Under the pieces are notes generated by a model, which searched no databases, was not told the origin of the DNA, and saw nothing but the letters and a program-made list of their open reading frames with translations. Positions 25,132 through 34,216 of a DNA stretch of 64,000 nucleotides are shown here, piece after piece. The translations under genes were made by a program, and so were the position numbers. The stretch's first letter is position 1. Each line of letters begins with the position of its first letter. The DNA is from Cohnella candidum (lineage in GTDB: Bacteria > Bacillota > Bacilli > Paenibacillales > Paenibacillaceae): positions 3,969,001 to 4,033,000 of the forward strand of contig NZ_CP033433.1 in the NCBI RefSeq assembly GCF_003713065.1, in the 5' to 3' direction.

Positions 25132-26106
25132 TTATGGGATCAGGACGACCTTGCCCGCATGCTTTCTGCTTTCCAGCAGGCGATGCGCCTCCGCCCCGTC
25201 CGCGAGCGAAAAAGTTCGCGGCTTCTCCATCAGGAGCGTTCCGGCATTGACTGCATCGAACAAAGCCGTTGCCCTCGCGATCCGGTTGTCCCTTGTCGTC
25301 ACGTGGTTCCACAGGTCGCCGCCGGTCAACGTTTTGGACGTATCCATCAGCATCCGCGGATCGACGAGCGGCGGGTTTCCTCCCGCCATTCCGTAGAACA
25401 CGATTGCTCCTAATGTCCTCGTCGCCGCAAAGCTGTCCATGAGCGTCGAACCTACGGAATCATACGCAACATCTACCCCGCTCCCTTCCCGCGACCAAGC
25501 CCGTACACCGTTCACCCAATCGCCGTCGTATAACAGAACTTCATCCGCGCCTGCCGCCAAGGCGGCTTTCCGTTTCGTTTCGGACGACGTCAAACCGATG
25601 ACGCGGGCTCCCTTCGCCTTGCACAGCTGGACCAGCAGTTGACCGACCCCGCCGGCAGCCGCGTGAACGAGTACGTCTTCGCCTGCACGGAGAGGGTAGC
25701 TGTCATGGACCAGGTAATGCGCGGTCATGCCCTGGAGCAAAATGCCGGCGGCGAGCTCGAAGGAAATATCTTCGGGAAGCGGAATCGCGCGATCGATCGG
25801 CACGGATACCCGCTCCGCATTCGCGTAAGGCACGTCGGCAAATGCAATTCGGTCTCCGACCCGCAGTGAGCCGCCTTCGCCCTCGCCAATCACGGCCTCC
25901 ACGATTCCCGCCCCTTCATAGCCTAGAATATATGGCGGCTGACCCTCCAGATGGTAATCGCCCCGCCTGCGGTAAATATCGGCAAAGTTCAGCCCGACGG
26001 CTTTCATCCGGACCAGAAGGGTTCCCGGCACGGCGGTTGGGTCCGGAACCTCCCCATACCGGAGCACCTCGGGGCCTCCGAATCGATCGAATACCAACGC
26101 TTTCAT
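25132..26106 (-). CDS. Zinc-independent quinone oxidoreductase (QOR family)
   Basis: Medium-chain dehydrogenase/reductase of 324 residues without the structural or catalytic zinc ligands, as in QOR/zeta-crystallin NADPH:quinone reductases. MKALVFDRFGGPEVL opens the catalytic domain, LGYEGAGIVEA follows, and the Rossmann motif is HAAAGGVGQLLVQL (about residues 140-155). The ATG at 26106 is the family start; the longer frame upstream reads as non-coding. It probably detoxifies quinones or enals. Confidence 0.88.
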   Translation of the reverse strand: MKALVFDRFGGPEVLRYGEVPDPTAVPGTLLVRMKAVGLNFADIYRRRGDYHLEGQPPYILGYEGAGIVEAVIGEGEGGSLRVGDRIAFADVPYANAERVSVPIDRAIPLPEDISFELAAGILLQGMTAHYLVHDSYPLRAGEDVLVHAAAGGVGQLLVQLCKAKGARVIGLTSSETKRKAALAAGADEVLLYDGDWVNGVRAWSREGSGVDVAYDSVGSTLMDSFAATRTLGAIVFYGMAGGNPPLVDPRMLMDTSKTLTGGDLWNHVTTRDNRIARATALFDAVNAGTLLMEKPRTFSLADGAEAHRLLESRKHAGKVVLIP

Positions 26107-26207
26107 TCCGATCCTCCGTTTCCGTACGTCATTCCTGTAGTTTCTATTTTGAACCATAACCGAACCGCATGGAATCGGCAAGCAGAGGCGTTGCTGGCGT
26201 GCCGAAG

Positions 26208-26238
26208 AAAACCCCATGGCCGGCGCCATGGGGTTCGT
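26208..26238 (-). terminator. Terminator of the glycosidase gene
   Basis: Perfect stem AACCCCATGGC / GCCATGGGGTT with loop CGGC; on the minus strand it is followed by TTCTTC, 10 bp past the stop. Confidence 0.75.
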
Positions 26239-26245
26239 TCATGCT

Positions 26246-28954
26246 TTATGCTTTGCCGGTTTTCACGAGATAGAGGTTGACCATCCGGAGCGCGAAATTC
26301 AGATCGAAGTTCAACCGGTTTTTCGCTTCCGCCTGGATGCCCTGGGACCCGGCGATGGACGCTTGCAAGCCCTGCAGGCGGTCGCGCACGGAATGGGCCG
26401 TCCCGTTATCCATCATCGCGTCCTTATCCAGCTTCTTGATCGCCGATTGCAATTCCCGTTTCAGAAATGCCGCGTCTTGCGCCGACATTCCTTGGAACGG
26501 CACGTAGATCTCGTCGATTTTACGGACCATGTCGCCGAGCAGGACGGAAACCGGCTTCGTTTTCCGGTAATCCGGAGCGACAGCCTCGTTCCGATATACG
26601 CCGAGCGTGAGCTCCCGGTCATAACCGTTGTCGAACAGGGACTCGAACTCGAACAGCGCCGTGCCGTCCGCGCCGGCCATGACGGCGGCGTTGATCTGGC
26701 GGACCAGCTCCGTCTTCGTGAGATCGATGAAGGTGCCGATGCCGGAAGAGATGAACGATTTGCCGTCCGAGATGTCCAGGGATGCTTTCAAGTCCCGCTC
26801 GATGATCGTGGCGTCCGGGACGTAGGACATGTGCAAGATGTGATCCATCTCGTTTTTGGCAGCCCAGTGCGCCGTCTCCTGTGCGTGCGATTGCGGCGCT
26901 TCCTCGTAGTTCGGCCATACCGCCGCCGTGATTAGAACGCCGGGACGCGTTTCGTGCGCTTCCTTCACGACGCGGTCCACCCAGGTGTTGATGATGTCCG
27001 CGCGGAACTGCAGCCACTCCTCCCAATGAGCGTCGCCCGGGTGAAGGTCGATCGGATCCACGCCGGCCTGCTGCTTGAACAGGTTCCGGGTGTATTCGTC
27101 GTATCCGAAATCATTCGTGTAATCGCCGGATCCCGGATAACGCGTATAGTCGAGGTGCAGGGAAGCCACGTCGTATTTCGTCAACAGTTCTTTGTACACC
27201 GAGGAAACGAAGTCTCTTGCCTGCGGCAGGGCCGGGTTGAGCCAGTACCATTTGGCGCCGTACGTGCCCGGCTCGTAGTTGTCTCCTTTGCGGCTGATCA
27301 TCAGCCAATCCGGATGGTTGGTCACGACCGGTCCTCCGGCGAAGAAGTTTTCCACCCAAGCGTGGATGTTGATGCCGAGCTTCTTTCCTTCGTCCAGATA
27401 AGCTTGCAGCACGTCGAAGCCTTGATAGATCGGATTCTGGGTCGTATCGGCGATCTGCGTCGGGTAAATCGTATACCCGTCCCACCAGGTTTCCAGGTAA
27501 ACCTCATTGATGTGCGCGTTCTTCATTTTCTGAAGATGCTCTCGAACCTGCTGGAGATTCGTTTCTTTCGGTCGCACCCACAGTCCGCGTTCATCGACTT
27601 TGCGGGACTCGTAGTTCATGAAATGGGCATCGGTCAGCTTCCGGTCCAGCGCGTTCAGCAGATCGAACAAACCGTCGGTATTCCCGTTCTCGATGGCCGT
27701 CTTCGCTTGGCCGTACAGCGTACGAGCCGCCGCGATCTCCTGTTCGATTCCGGCATAGGGAACGTCGAGGAACTTCGCTTTGGATGCCTGCAGGTCTTTC
27801 TCCGCGTTGTCGATGCTGATGTCCGCTCTGTCCAGATACGATTCCGGCGTGAAAATAACGAGCACTTGCTTGTTCGCCGAGTCGATTCGAACTTTGGCGC
27901 CGACGAGCGCGTGATTCGTGAGCCACAGGTTTTTGACGCCGTGGCCGGACAAGACGTAGCCGCCTTCCGGAATCGTGCTGTCGTTGCCTCCGCTTGCGAT
28001 GACGAAGCCTTGGGCGTTCACCACGGCCTCGAAGCCCCACGGATTCGTGCCTGTATGCGTGCCGTAGGTGCTGTCGTAGATAATCAGTTGGTCCGCGCCG
28101 CGGTAGCCGGGAAACGGTTCACCCGTTGTGTCGTCCCAAGCGGCCGGGTTATCGGCCAGCGATCTCGGATTATAAGCATCATAGGCCAATTTGCCGGCGG
28201 TGTAGATCAGGCTGTTCGTCACCAGATCGGCGGAATCTCCGACGGCTACTTTGCCGATCAGCTTGTCATAGAAGGGGCTGGCAGACTGGATCGAAATCAC
28301 GTACCCGTCCGCGGGAATCGGCAGGTTGTTATCTCGGAACGCGCCGGTCGCCGGATCCGCCTCGATGCCGACGACGCGGGTGACTTTGCCGGACGAAACG
28401 GCGATTTCCATGCCCCAGGGATTCGTCCCGGTGGAAGGACCGAAAGAAGGCTCGTAGAGCACCACTTCGGCAGCGCCGCGCGGGCCGTTCACCCGGTCGA
28501 GACCGACGATTTCCCCTTGGACGGAAAAATACTTTTGCGGGAGGACGGGGATGTCGATGTTCTGAGCGTTGAGTGTCGTGCCGATTGCCAGCTGGCCCAG
28601 CATTTCCGAGGCCGTTCCCGAAGCCGACAGGACATAGCCCGTCGTCGGGACGAACGTACCGGCGGCGCCGTTCGCGTTATGGCTGACGACTACGCCGTCC
28701 GCGACGATGTACTCGTCGACGCCGGCTCCGAACGCGGGCGTCTTTTCCCCGAAGTGGCGGGTAAAGACGGCAAGTTGATCCGAGCCGCGCGGTTGGTCTA
28801 CCGCGTCTACGGGCAGCACCCGCCCGTCCTCAAGGACGATTTGCGGAGCGCCTTCCGCGGACGCCGCGGCGGCGGTCCCCGCTTGGCCGAAGGCCCCCGT
28901 GAAGACAAGAGCGATACCGGCGAGCAGGGTGAGCATTCTGGTTTTGCGAAACAT
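26246..28954 (-). CDS. Secreted GHL10-type glycoside hydrolase with N-terminal repeats
   Basis: Exported protein of 902 residues. A signal peptide ends near residue 30 (TAAAASA). Residues about 35-370 contain three about 105-residue repeats, the second and third sharing TGTNPWG motifs (STGTNPWGMEIAV and HTGTNPWGFEAVV) and a VGDSADL/GAKVRID-type end. A helical linker follows (390-450). Residues about 460-800 are a GHL10-type glycosidase barrel: GLWVRPKETNLQQVREHL opens it, EVYLETWWDGYTIYP and HLDYTRYPG follow, and the catalytic acids are likely in the Asp/Glu-rich strand ends. It may act on cell-wall or extracellular polysaccharide. The ATG has GAGGAGG upstream. Confidence 0.85.
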   Translation of the reverse strand: MFRKTRMLTLLAGIALVFTGAFGQAGTAAAASAEGAPQIVLEDGRVLPVDAVDQPRGSDQLAVFTRHFGEKTPAFGAGVDEYIVADGVVVSHNANGAAGTFVPTTGYVLSASGTASEMLGQLAIGTTLNAQNIDIPVLPQKYFSVQGEIVGLDRVNGPRGAAEVVLYEPSFGPSTGTNPWGMEIAVSSGKVTRVVGIEADPATGAFRDNNLPIPADGYVISIQSASPFYDKLIGKVAVGDSADLVTNSLIYTAGKLAYDAYNPRSLADNPAAWDDTTGEPFPGYRGADQLIIYDSTYGTHTGTNPWGFEAVVNAQGFVIASGGNDSTIPEGGYVLSGHGVKNLWLTNHALVGAKVRIDSANKQVLVIFTPESYLDRADISIDNAEKDLQASKAKFLDVPYAGIEQEIAAARTLYGQAKTAIENGNTDGLFDLLNALDRKLTDAHFMNYESRKVDERGLWVRPKETNLQQVREHLQKMKNAHINEVYLETWWDGYTIYPTQIADTTQNPIYQGFDVLQAYLDEGKKLGINIHAWVENFFAGGPVVTNHPDWLMISRKGDNYEPGTYGAKWYWLNPALPQARDFVSSVYKELLTKYDVASLHLDYTRYPGSGDYTNDFGYDEYTRNLFKQQAGVDPIDLHPGDAHWEEWLQFRADIINTWVDRVVKEAHETRPGVLITAAVWPNYEEAPQSHAQETAHWAAKNEMDHILHMSYVPDATIIERDLKASLDISDGKSFISSGIGTFIDLTKTELVRQINAAVMAGADGTALFEFESLFDNGYDRELTLGVYRNEAVAPDYRKTKPVSVLLGDMVRKIDEIYVPFQGMSAQDAAFLKRELQSAIKKLDKDAMMDNGTAHSVRDRLQGLQASIAGSQGIQAEAKNRLNFDLNFALRMVNLYLVKTGKA

Positions 28955-29062
28955 GCGAAACCTCCTCAAGGATTGAGAATGCAAGCTTCCTCCAATATAA
29001 ATAAATATTCCACTTTTATATATAATATTGGAGGATTATTTTTCCGGTAAAATTCGACACGA

Positions 29063-29099
29063 AAGAGGCCTTCTCCAAGTCGGAGAAGACCTCCGTTTT
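29063..29099 (-). terminator. Terminator of germination operon 1
   Basis: Minus-strand stem GAGGTCTTCTCC / GGAGAAGGCCTC with loop GACTT, then TTTC; it lies 54 bp past the gerB stop. Confidence 0.65.
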
Positions 29100-29152
29100 A
29101 GGCTGAAGGTCTCAGGTATGCCGCTTACTCGCCTAATTTGGATGCCTTGCGC

Positions 29153-30280
29153 CTAACCGCTCTCGACCTGCGGCGAGTCGTCATCGACTCCTTTGGCGGC
29201 TAACCTCCTCACCCAGAGCGCGACCCAGGCGGCCGTCGGCAGAACCAGCATGAACAACCATGAAAAGTAGGGCCACACGCGATCGACGAAATCCACGACG
29301 ACGACGATGTTCGTATAGGTCGGCATCACGAAAACGACCACGAGCATAGCCAGCGGCACCGTAAGAAAAGCGTAATTGTTGAACCTGAAAATCTGGGTCA
29401 ATCCGGCGGCGGTGGCGAAGAACGTCATGATCAGCTTGAACGTGATCGTGATCAGCCACATTCCCCCGATGATCACTTCAACGCGTTCCAGAAACTTTCC
29501 GATGCTGATTTTCTTGGCCAGCGTTAAGGTCGGGTACAGATTGACCGAAGTGAGGCCCGGTCCCAGCACCACGATGCAGAGCAGCATAATCACGAATACG
29601 ACCGCACCCGCCGCTATGACGCCGGCGAAGAAGGAAGAATGGATTTTAGGCGAGGATTTGACATAAGGCAGGAGCATCATGAGGACGACGTATTCTTGCA
29701 GGGAGCCATACGGAAAAGCCGCGCGTAATGCGGGAACCGCCCCAAACTCCATAATCGGCTGCATTTTATGGACTTCCGTCTTCGGCAAGAGCATGATCAC
29801 CAGAAGGAAAAACAGCAGCATGACCCAAGGAAAAAACACTTCGCTTCCCCTCGCGATGACGTCCGGCCCCAGCCGCACGGCCATTAGCGCTACGAGCATC
29901 ATGCAGCTCATGATGAAGACGATCGGCGTCTCCGGCATGACCTGGGTCGTCAAAAAATAGCCTACGTCACCAAGAAGCGCATAACTAAGCACGAAGAAAA
30001 AAAATACGTATAGCAGGGAAACGGCGATGCCGAGCCATTTCCCGAAGGCCAATTCATTCATCTCCAAAATCGATTTGCGGGGGTACAGCCGAATCAGCCC
30101 TGCGTAGACAACGACCGGGATGAGGTCCATCAAGGTTCCGATGATCGAGGATATCCAGGCGTCTTGTTTGGCGATGATGGCTAAACTTGCCGGCGCAATC
30201 AAGATGGAGGACCCCATGCCGAAAAAAATGACCATGAGCGTAAATTGATGTACGCCGATCTCCCTGTTTTCTTTATCCAC
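29153..30280 (-). CDS. GerB-type spore germination permease
   Basis: Membrane B-subunit of a GerA-family germinant receptor, 375 residues with about ten helices, in the APC superfamily (pfam Spore_permease). It starts REIGVHQFTLMVIFFGMGSS, typical of GerAB. It is last in operon 1, after GerA, GerC and a 75-residue small protein. With them it should form the inner spore-membrane nutrient receptor. The gerC stop is about 250 bp upstream. Confidence 0.92.
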   Translation of the reverse strand: MDKENREIGVHQFTLMVIFFGMGSSILIAPASLAIIAKQDAWISSIIGTLMDLIPVVVYAGLIRLYPRKSILEMNELAFGKWLGIAVSLLYVFFFFVLSYALLGDVGYFLTTQVMPETPIVFIMSCMMLVALMAVRLGPDVIARGSEVFFPWVMLLFFLLVIMLLPKTEVHKMQPIMEFGAVPALRAAFPYGSLQEYVVLMMLLPYVKSSPKIHSSFFAGVIAAGAVVFVIMLLCIVVLGPGLTSVNLYPTLTLAKKISIGKFLERVEVIIGGMWLITITFKLIMTFFATAAGLTQIFRFNNYAFLTVPLAMLVVVFVMPTYTNIVVVVDFVDRVWPYFSWLFMLVLPTAAWVALWVRRLAAKGVDDDSPQVESG

Positions 30281-30301
30281 GGCAAGCTCCCTCCCAAGCA
30301 G

Positions 30302-30529
30302 TCATACCGGCAGCCCGAACGACCGGAAAAACGCGGTAATCCATCCGAACGGATTCGGCAAGGCGAAGTGCAGCCTCTGAAGGGCGTATACGGTGACGGC
30401 AAAGGTCGCCAATATCGCATAGGCGCACATTTCTTTATACTGCTTGGTCCGCTTGAGCGGAGGCAATCCGACCGCCAGTACAAGCATGTCCACGATCACG
30501 GCGCCGATGACGGTTCCCACTTGTCTCAC
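30302..30529 (-). CDS. Small membrane protein of germination operon 1
   Basis: Protein of 75 residues with two hydrophobic segments (about 5-22 and 35-55). Its ATG overlaps the gerC stop by 4 bp (30526-30529), so it is translationally coupled. Such small membrane proteins often sit inside Paenibacillaceae ger operons, where they may act like GerD-type accessories; this is inference. Confidence 0.7.
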   Translation of the reverse strand: MRQVGTVIGAVIVDMLVLAVGLPPLKRTKQYKEMCAYAILATFAVTVYALQRLHFALPNPFGWITAFFRSFGLPV

Positions 30530-31725
30530 TTCCTTATCCGGGATTGGATCGAATCGGTAATCGTACCGATCCGCCGGATCTTTACGTCCACGTTAATTTG
30601 CACGTCAATCTTGCTGAAACGGGCATCCCAGTCCGGCTTAAGCTTGTGCCATCGTTTCGGATCGGCGCGGCGTATGGCTTCGCCGAATCCGAAGATGTCC
30701 GCATGGTAGCGGCTTTGCGCCGCGTTAATGGCTTCCTTTATTTTCTCCTTGATGTTCTCCTCGGTTAACCGTTCGATGTCCTGGACCGTACCCGGTTTCA
30801 TCATTTTTTCGTGACAACTGAGGTCGGCCACGTTCCCTTCGGCATGAACCTGGATGCCGATCTCGGGATTGCCGTTTCGGACCTTTCCAACCAGTTTGGT
30901 CTTGGAACGAATCAATTCGACCTCGAACCGTCCGTTTGGGCATTCGTCTTCGATGACGGTGCGTTTCACTTTGTCGGAAATATAATGGTAACCTTTGCTT
31001 TCCCGGGTGTTCAGCCAGCCGATCAGCCGATCTTGGCGGAACACGGCAATTCCGTCATAGATGAGCAATGTCGGCGATTCCGTCGTTCGGATGTTTCCCA
31101 GCCCGGCTCCGGCCTTCACGGGCCCTTCGATCTTGAGGCCGGTCAACGCAGGGGAAATTCCCGGCGTCGTGAGATCGTCGATGACCTTGTCCAGCGTCAT
31201 TTTGCTCGTGACGGCCCAGTTCTGCTCCGCTACGTCGAGCGACGAGTAAAGTTCGTTGGCGGGAATGCTCTCTTCCGGCGTTAAAACGGAGAGGACGTCC
31301 TGCGCCCGGGCTTGCTTAGCGACGATAAGGAAAAAATCCGTCCTCAATTCGTGGTAACGGGACAGAAAATCGACTTGATCGCTGATTCCCCGTTTGGCCA
31401 ACTCCTCGCCGAAGACGACGAGACGCAAATGGGACAAGTATACTTTCCGGTTCATGACGGTGGTCATTTCCCGGAGCGCTTCGTAAACGGAAGACGCTTC
31501 GGATCGGAACACATAGACGGGAGAACCTTCCGGCCCCGCTTTCTTTTGTCCGATCGCGGCAGGATTCACGATTTGGACGGACACCAGCACTTTCTGGTTC
31601 GGGGCCGCATCCAGCCCCAAGGCAACCGCGATGGAAAGCTCGTTCAACTCCCGGCGGCTCCAGCAGCCGCTCAAGCATAGGACCGCGAGGACGATAACGG
31701 CCGTTTTCCCGATCCGCCGGATCAT
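30526..31725 (-). CDS. GerC-type spore germination lipoprotein
   Basis: Lipoprotein C-subunit of the germinant receptor, 399 residues. The signal peptide ends at a lipobox (LCLSGC, Cys21), and the mature start CWSRRELNELSIAVALGLDA is the GerAC hallmark. The C-terminal domain carries YHADIFGFGEAIRRADPKRW. It overlaps gerA by 4 bp (31722-31725) and the small protein gene by 4 bp, so the four genes are one coupled operon. Confidence 0.93.
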   Translation of the reverse strand: MIRRIGKTAVIVLAVLCLSGCWSRRELNELSIAVALGLDAAPNQKVLVSVQIVNPAAIGQKKAGPEGSPVYVFRSEASSVYEALREMTTVMNRKVYLSHLRLVVFGEELAKRGISDQVDFLSRYHELRTDFFLIVAKQARAQDVLSVLTPEESIPANELYSSLDVAEQNWAVTSKMTLDKVIDDLTTPGISPALTGLKIEGPVKAGAGLGNIRTTESPTLLIYDGIAVFRQDRLIGWLNTRESKGYHYISDKVKRTVIEDECPNGRFEVELIRSKTKLVGKVRNGNPEIGIQVHAEGNVADLSCHEKMMKPGTVQDIERLTEENIKEKIKEAINAAQSRYHADIFGFGEAIRRADPKRWHKLKPDWDARFSKIDVQINVDVKIRRIGTITDSIQSRIRK

Positions 31726-33296
31726 GGGCCGGGCTTCCTTCCGTTCGTCCGGAAAAAGTTGCGGTTTTTCAAGGCGTGCGGCCTCGTGATCATCAACCAT
31801 CTGGGCAATCTGAGGATCGTATCCTTCTGGTCGGACCAATGGAACGGAGCGAAGGAAGATAAATACGGAACCCCGAAGGACCGCAGGCTGCATAAGTGAA
31901 AGACCATCACCATCAAACCGAGCACGATGCCGAAAATGCCCAATGAACCGGCGAGCATCATCATCCCGAATCGGAGAATCCGAAACGATATGGCCATCGC
32001 GTATGCGGGAATGACGAAGTTGGAAATCGCGGTTAACGCCACCACGATGACCATCGCCGGAGAGACAAGTCCGGCGTCCACGGCGGCTTGCCCGATCACC
32101 AGCGTCCCGACGATGGAGACCGCTTGTCCGATGTTCTTCGGCATCCGAAGTCCGGCTTCCCGCAAAATTTCGAACGTAATTTCCATGATCATGGCCTCCA
32201 CGAACGCCGGGAACGGCACCCCTTCCCTCGCCGAGATCAAACTCATCAGCAGCGACGGCGGAATGATCTCCTGATGAAAAGTCACGATGGCGATATACAA
32301 AGCGGGAGCCATCAGGGAGATAAACAGGCTTATGTATCGGATAATCCGGATAAGCGTCGCGAAATCCCATCGCTGATAGTAGTCCTCGGCCGCCTGCAGG
32401 AACTGCGTGAACAAAGCCGGCACCACCAAGACGAACGGAGTGCCGTCGACCAAGATGGCCACTCGGCCTTCCAGAACCTCCGACGCGATGACATCCGGTC
32501 TTTCCGAGGAGTAGACGAGCGGAAACGGAGTCAGCGTCTGATCCTGGATGTATTCCTGGATATAACCGCTCTCGAGAATGCTGTCCACGTCCACGGCATT
32601 CAGCCTTCTCCGTACCTCCGCCAACACCTCATCGCTCGCGAGCCCCTTGACGTACATGATGGAGATGTCGGTATGGGTGACTCTTCCAATCTGCATCGTT
32701 TCCATCCACAATCGGGGGTCTCTGATTTTACGCCGAAGCAAGGCCGTATTGGTACGAAGCGTTTCCGTGAATCCCTCGCGCGGCCCGCGCACGGAAGGCT
32801 CGGCTTCAGGCTCCTGGATCGATCGCTCCTTCCACTTCCGCGCACCCACGATTAATGCGTCTTGCTCTCCGTCCCATAGCACGGCGATATCCCCGGACAG
32901 GATCGCAAGCAGAAGCTTCTGAAGAACCGCCTCCCGTTTGACGCTTCCCGAAGGAACGACCAGCCGGTCCATCCATTGTTCCGCACTCGTCTCCGACCAT
33001 TCGATCCCTTCACGGGCTCGTTCGTGAAGCAGCAAGCTCAGAGGCTCCAGCACGGTTGTCGTATCCGCAAGACCTTCCACGTAAACGATGGCGGAACGCC
33101 GCTGTCTGCCTTCTCCCAAGACAAACTGCCGGATGACCAAGTCCGTGCTGTGCCCGAGCTGCTGCTTGATCCAATCCAAATTGCCGGACAAGTCCGACCG
33201 TACGCCCGATACGGATGATTGAGCGCTCGGCTGAGACTGGGGAGGTGACTTCATTCCCGATACGACTTTTTTGACCAAATGGAGTAGAAAGTTCAT
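31722..33296 (-). CDS. GerA-type spore germination protein
   Basis: A-subunit of the germinant receptor, 524 residues. An N-terminal soluble domain (about 1-300, with VRGPREGFTETLRTNTALLR) precedes about five membrane helices in the C-terminal part (310-460, with ALYIAIVTFHQEIIPPSLL and IGQAVSIVGTLVIGQAAV). The ATG follows AGGGGAG. It starts operon 1. Confidence 0.94.
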   Translation of the reverse strand: MNFLLHLVKKVVSGMKSPPQSQPSAQSSVSGVRSDLSGNLDWIKQQLGHSTDLVIRQFVLGEGRQRRSAIVYVEGLADTTTVLEPLSLLLHERAREGIEWSETSAEQWMDRLVVPSGSVKREAVLQKLLLAILSGDIAVLWDGEQDALIVGARKWKERSIQEPEAEPSVRGPREGFTETLRTNTALLRRKIRDPRLWMETMQIGRVTHTDISIMYVKGLASDEVLAEVRRRLNAVDVDSILESGYIQEYIQDQTLTPFPLVYSSERPDVIASEVLEGRVAILVDGTPFVLVVPALFTQFLQAAEDYYQRWDFATLIRIIRYISLFISLMAPALYIAIVTFHQEIIPPSLLMSLISAREGVPFPAFVEAMIMEITFEILREAGLRMPKNIGQAVSIVGTLVIGQAAVDAGLVSPAMVIVVALTAISNFVIPAYAMAISFRILRFGMMMLAGSLGIFGIVLGLMVMVFHLCSLRSFGVPYLSSFAPFHWSDQKDTILRLPRWLMITRPHALKNRNFFRTNGRKPGP

Positions 33297-33351
33297 GTCC
33301 GTCTCCCCTGCTCACCGTTCGCCGAATTAGCAAAATTAGGATTGCCAAATA

Positions 33352-33379
33352 AAAGAAAAAAAACCGCAATCCGCGGTTT
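33352..33379 (-). terminator. Terminator of the PNPOx gene
   Basis: Minus-strand hairpin AAACCGCGGATTGCGGTTT followed by eight T residues, between the PNPOx gene and the gerA start of operon 1. Confidence 0.8.
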
Positions 33380-33934
33380 CTACAATGCCTCTCCAAGCGG
33401 CGTCGGCAGGCCGTCGAGGCTGAACGAGTTTTTCTCCTTCCGGTATTCGCGCAGCCCTTCCTCGCCTTTCTGGCGGGTCCAGCGCTCCAGCGTATCCCGC
33501 TCGCCCGCGAAATCCATGAAAGGCACCGCGTACCCGCAGGAAGCCTGCACCATGCGTACGTCCACGACGATCATCTGCCTTGCGCCCAGCAAGGGCGTAA
33601 ACAACGGATAAAGCGCCTCCCACTCTTCCGTACCCGGCAGCACGACGGTTCCCTTGCCGTAAAGCCGTAGAATCCGCGGCGCTCCTTCGAAAGCGCAGAA
33701 CATGATCGTCACCCGGCCGTTCTCCCGGACGTGCGCGCTCGTCTCGTTGCCGCTGCCCGTCATGTCGAGGTAGGCCACGCGGTTCTCGTTCAGAATCCGC
33801 AGCGAATCATGCCCCTTGGGCGATAGATTGACGTGGCCCCGCCCCGATAACGGCGCGGACGCGACGAAAAAGACGTGCTGCCGCCGAATGAACTCCTCGT
33901 GCTCCGGAAGCATCGATTCGAACTGTTTCCCCAT
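33380..33934 (-). CDS. Pyridoxamine 5'-phosphate oxidase family protein
   Basis: Split-barrel flavoprotein-like protein of 184 residues, related to general stress/pyridoxamine oxidase-like proteins. Visible motifs are NLSPKGHDSLRIL, VAYLDMTGSGNETSAHV and RVTIMFCAFEG, followed by a C-terminal helix. It stands between the two germination operons but with its own strong terminator, so it is not part of either. Substrate unknown. Confidence 0.85.
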   Translation of the reverse strand: MGKQFESMLPEHEEFIRRQHVFFVASAPLSGRGHVNLSPKGHDSLRILNENRVAYLDMTGSGNETSAHVRENGRVTIMFCAFEGAPRILRLYGKGTVVLPGTEEWEALYPLFTPLLGARQMIVVDVRMVQASCGYAVPFMDFAGERDTLERWTRQKGEEGLREYRKEKNSFSLDGLPTPLGEAL

Positions 33935-34015
33935 GGCGATCTCTCCCCTTTTCTCGTCTCCTTGCCCTTGAGTATGGCACGGAACCCGATGAGGGTCTAG
34001 GATTTTTTTCCAATA

Positions 34016-34216
34016 TTAGCTCTGTCCTTGTCCGCCCTGGCCTGCTTCGTTGCCGGATTGGGCATCGGCCTGCTGATTCTGATTGCCCTTCTTGCGGGCG
34101 CCCCGAATCCAAGTGTAAACCGACAAGGCTAGCGCCAGCCCGGCCATCGTGAGCTGCATTTTCCATGGCGCGCTCAGCATGTTGCGGGACTCCCAAGGAA
34201 ACCAATATCGGATCAT
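34016..34216 (-). CDS. Small membrane protein of germination operon 2
   Basis: Protein of 66 residues with one membrane helix (about 22-38) and a Gln/Gly/Asn-rich tail. Its ATG overlaps the gerB stop by 4 bp (34213-34216) and it ends operon 2. It may be an accessory of the receptor; the family is not known to me. Confidence 0.7.
   Translation of the reverse strand: MIRYWFPWESRNMLSAPWKMQLTMAGLALALSVYTWIRGARKKGNQNQQADAQSGNEAGQGGQGQS

Noticed and set aside
26954..29050. A 698-residue open frame on the plus strand opposite the glycosidase
   Set aside because: It mirrors the codon bias of the true minus-strand gene, and its product is Arg-rich and motif-free; GC-rich antisense frames are often open.
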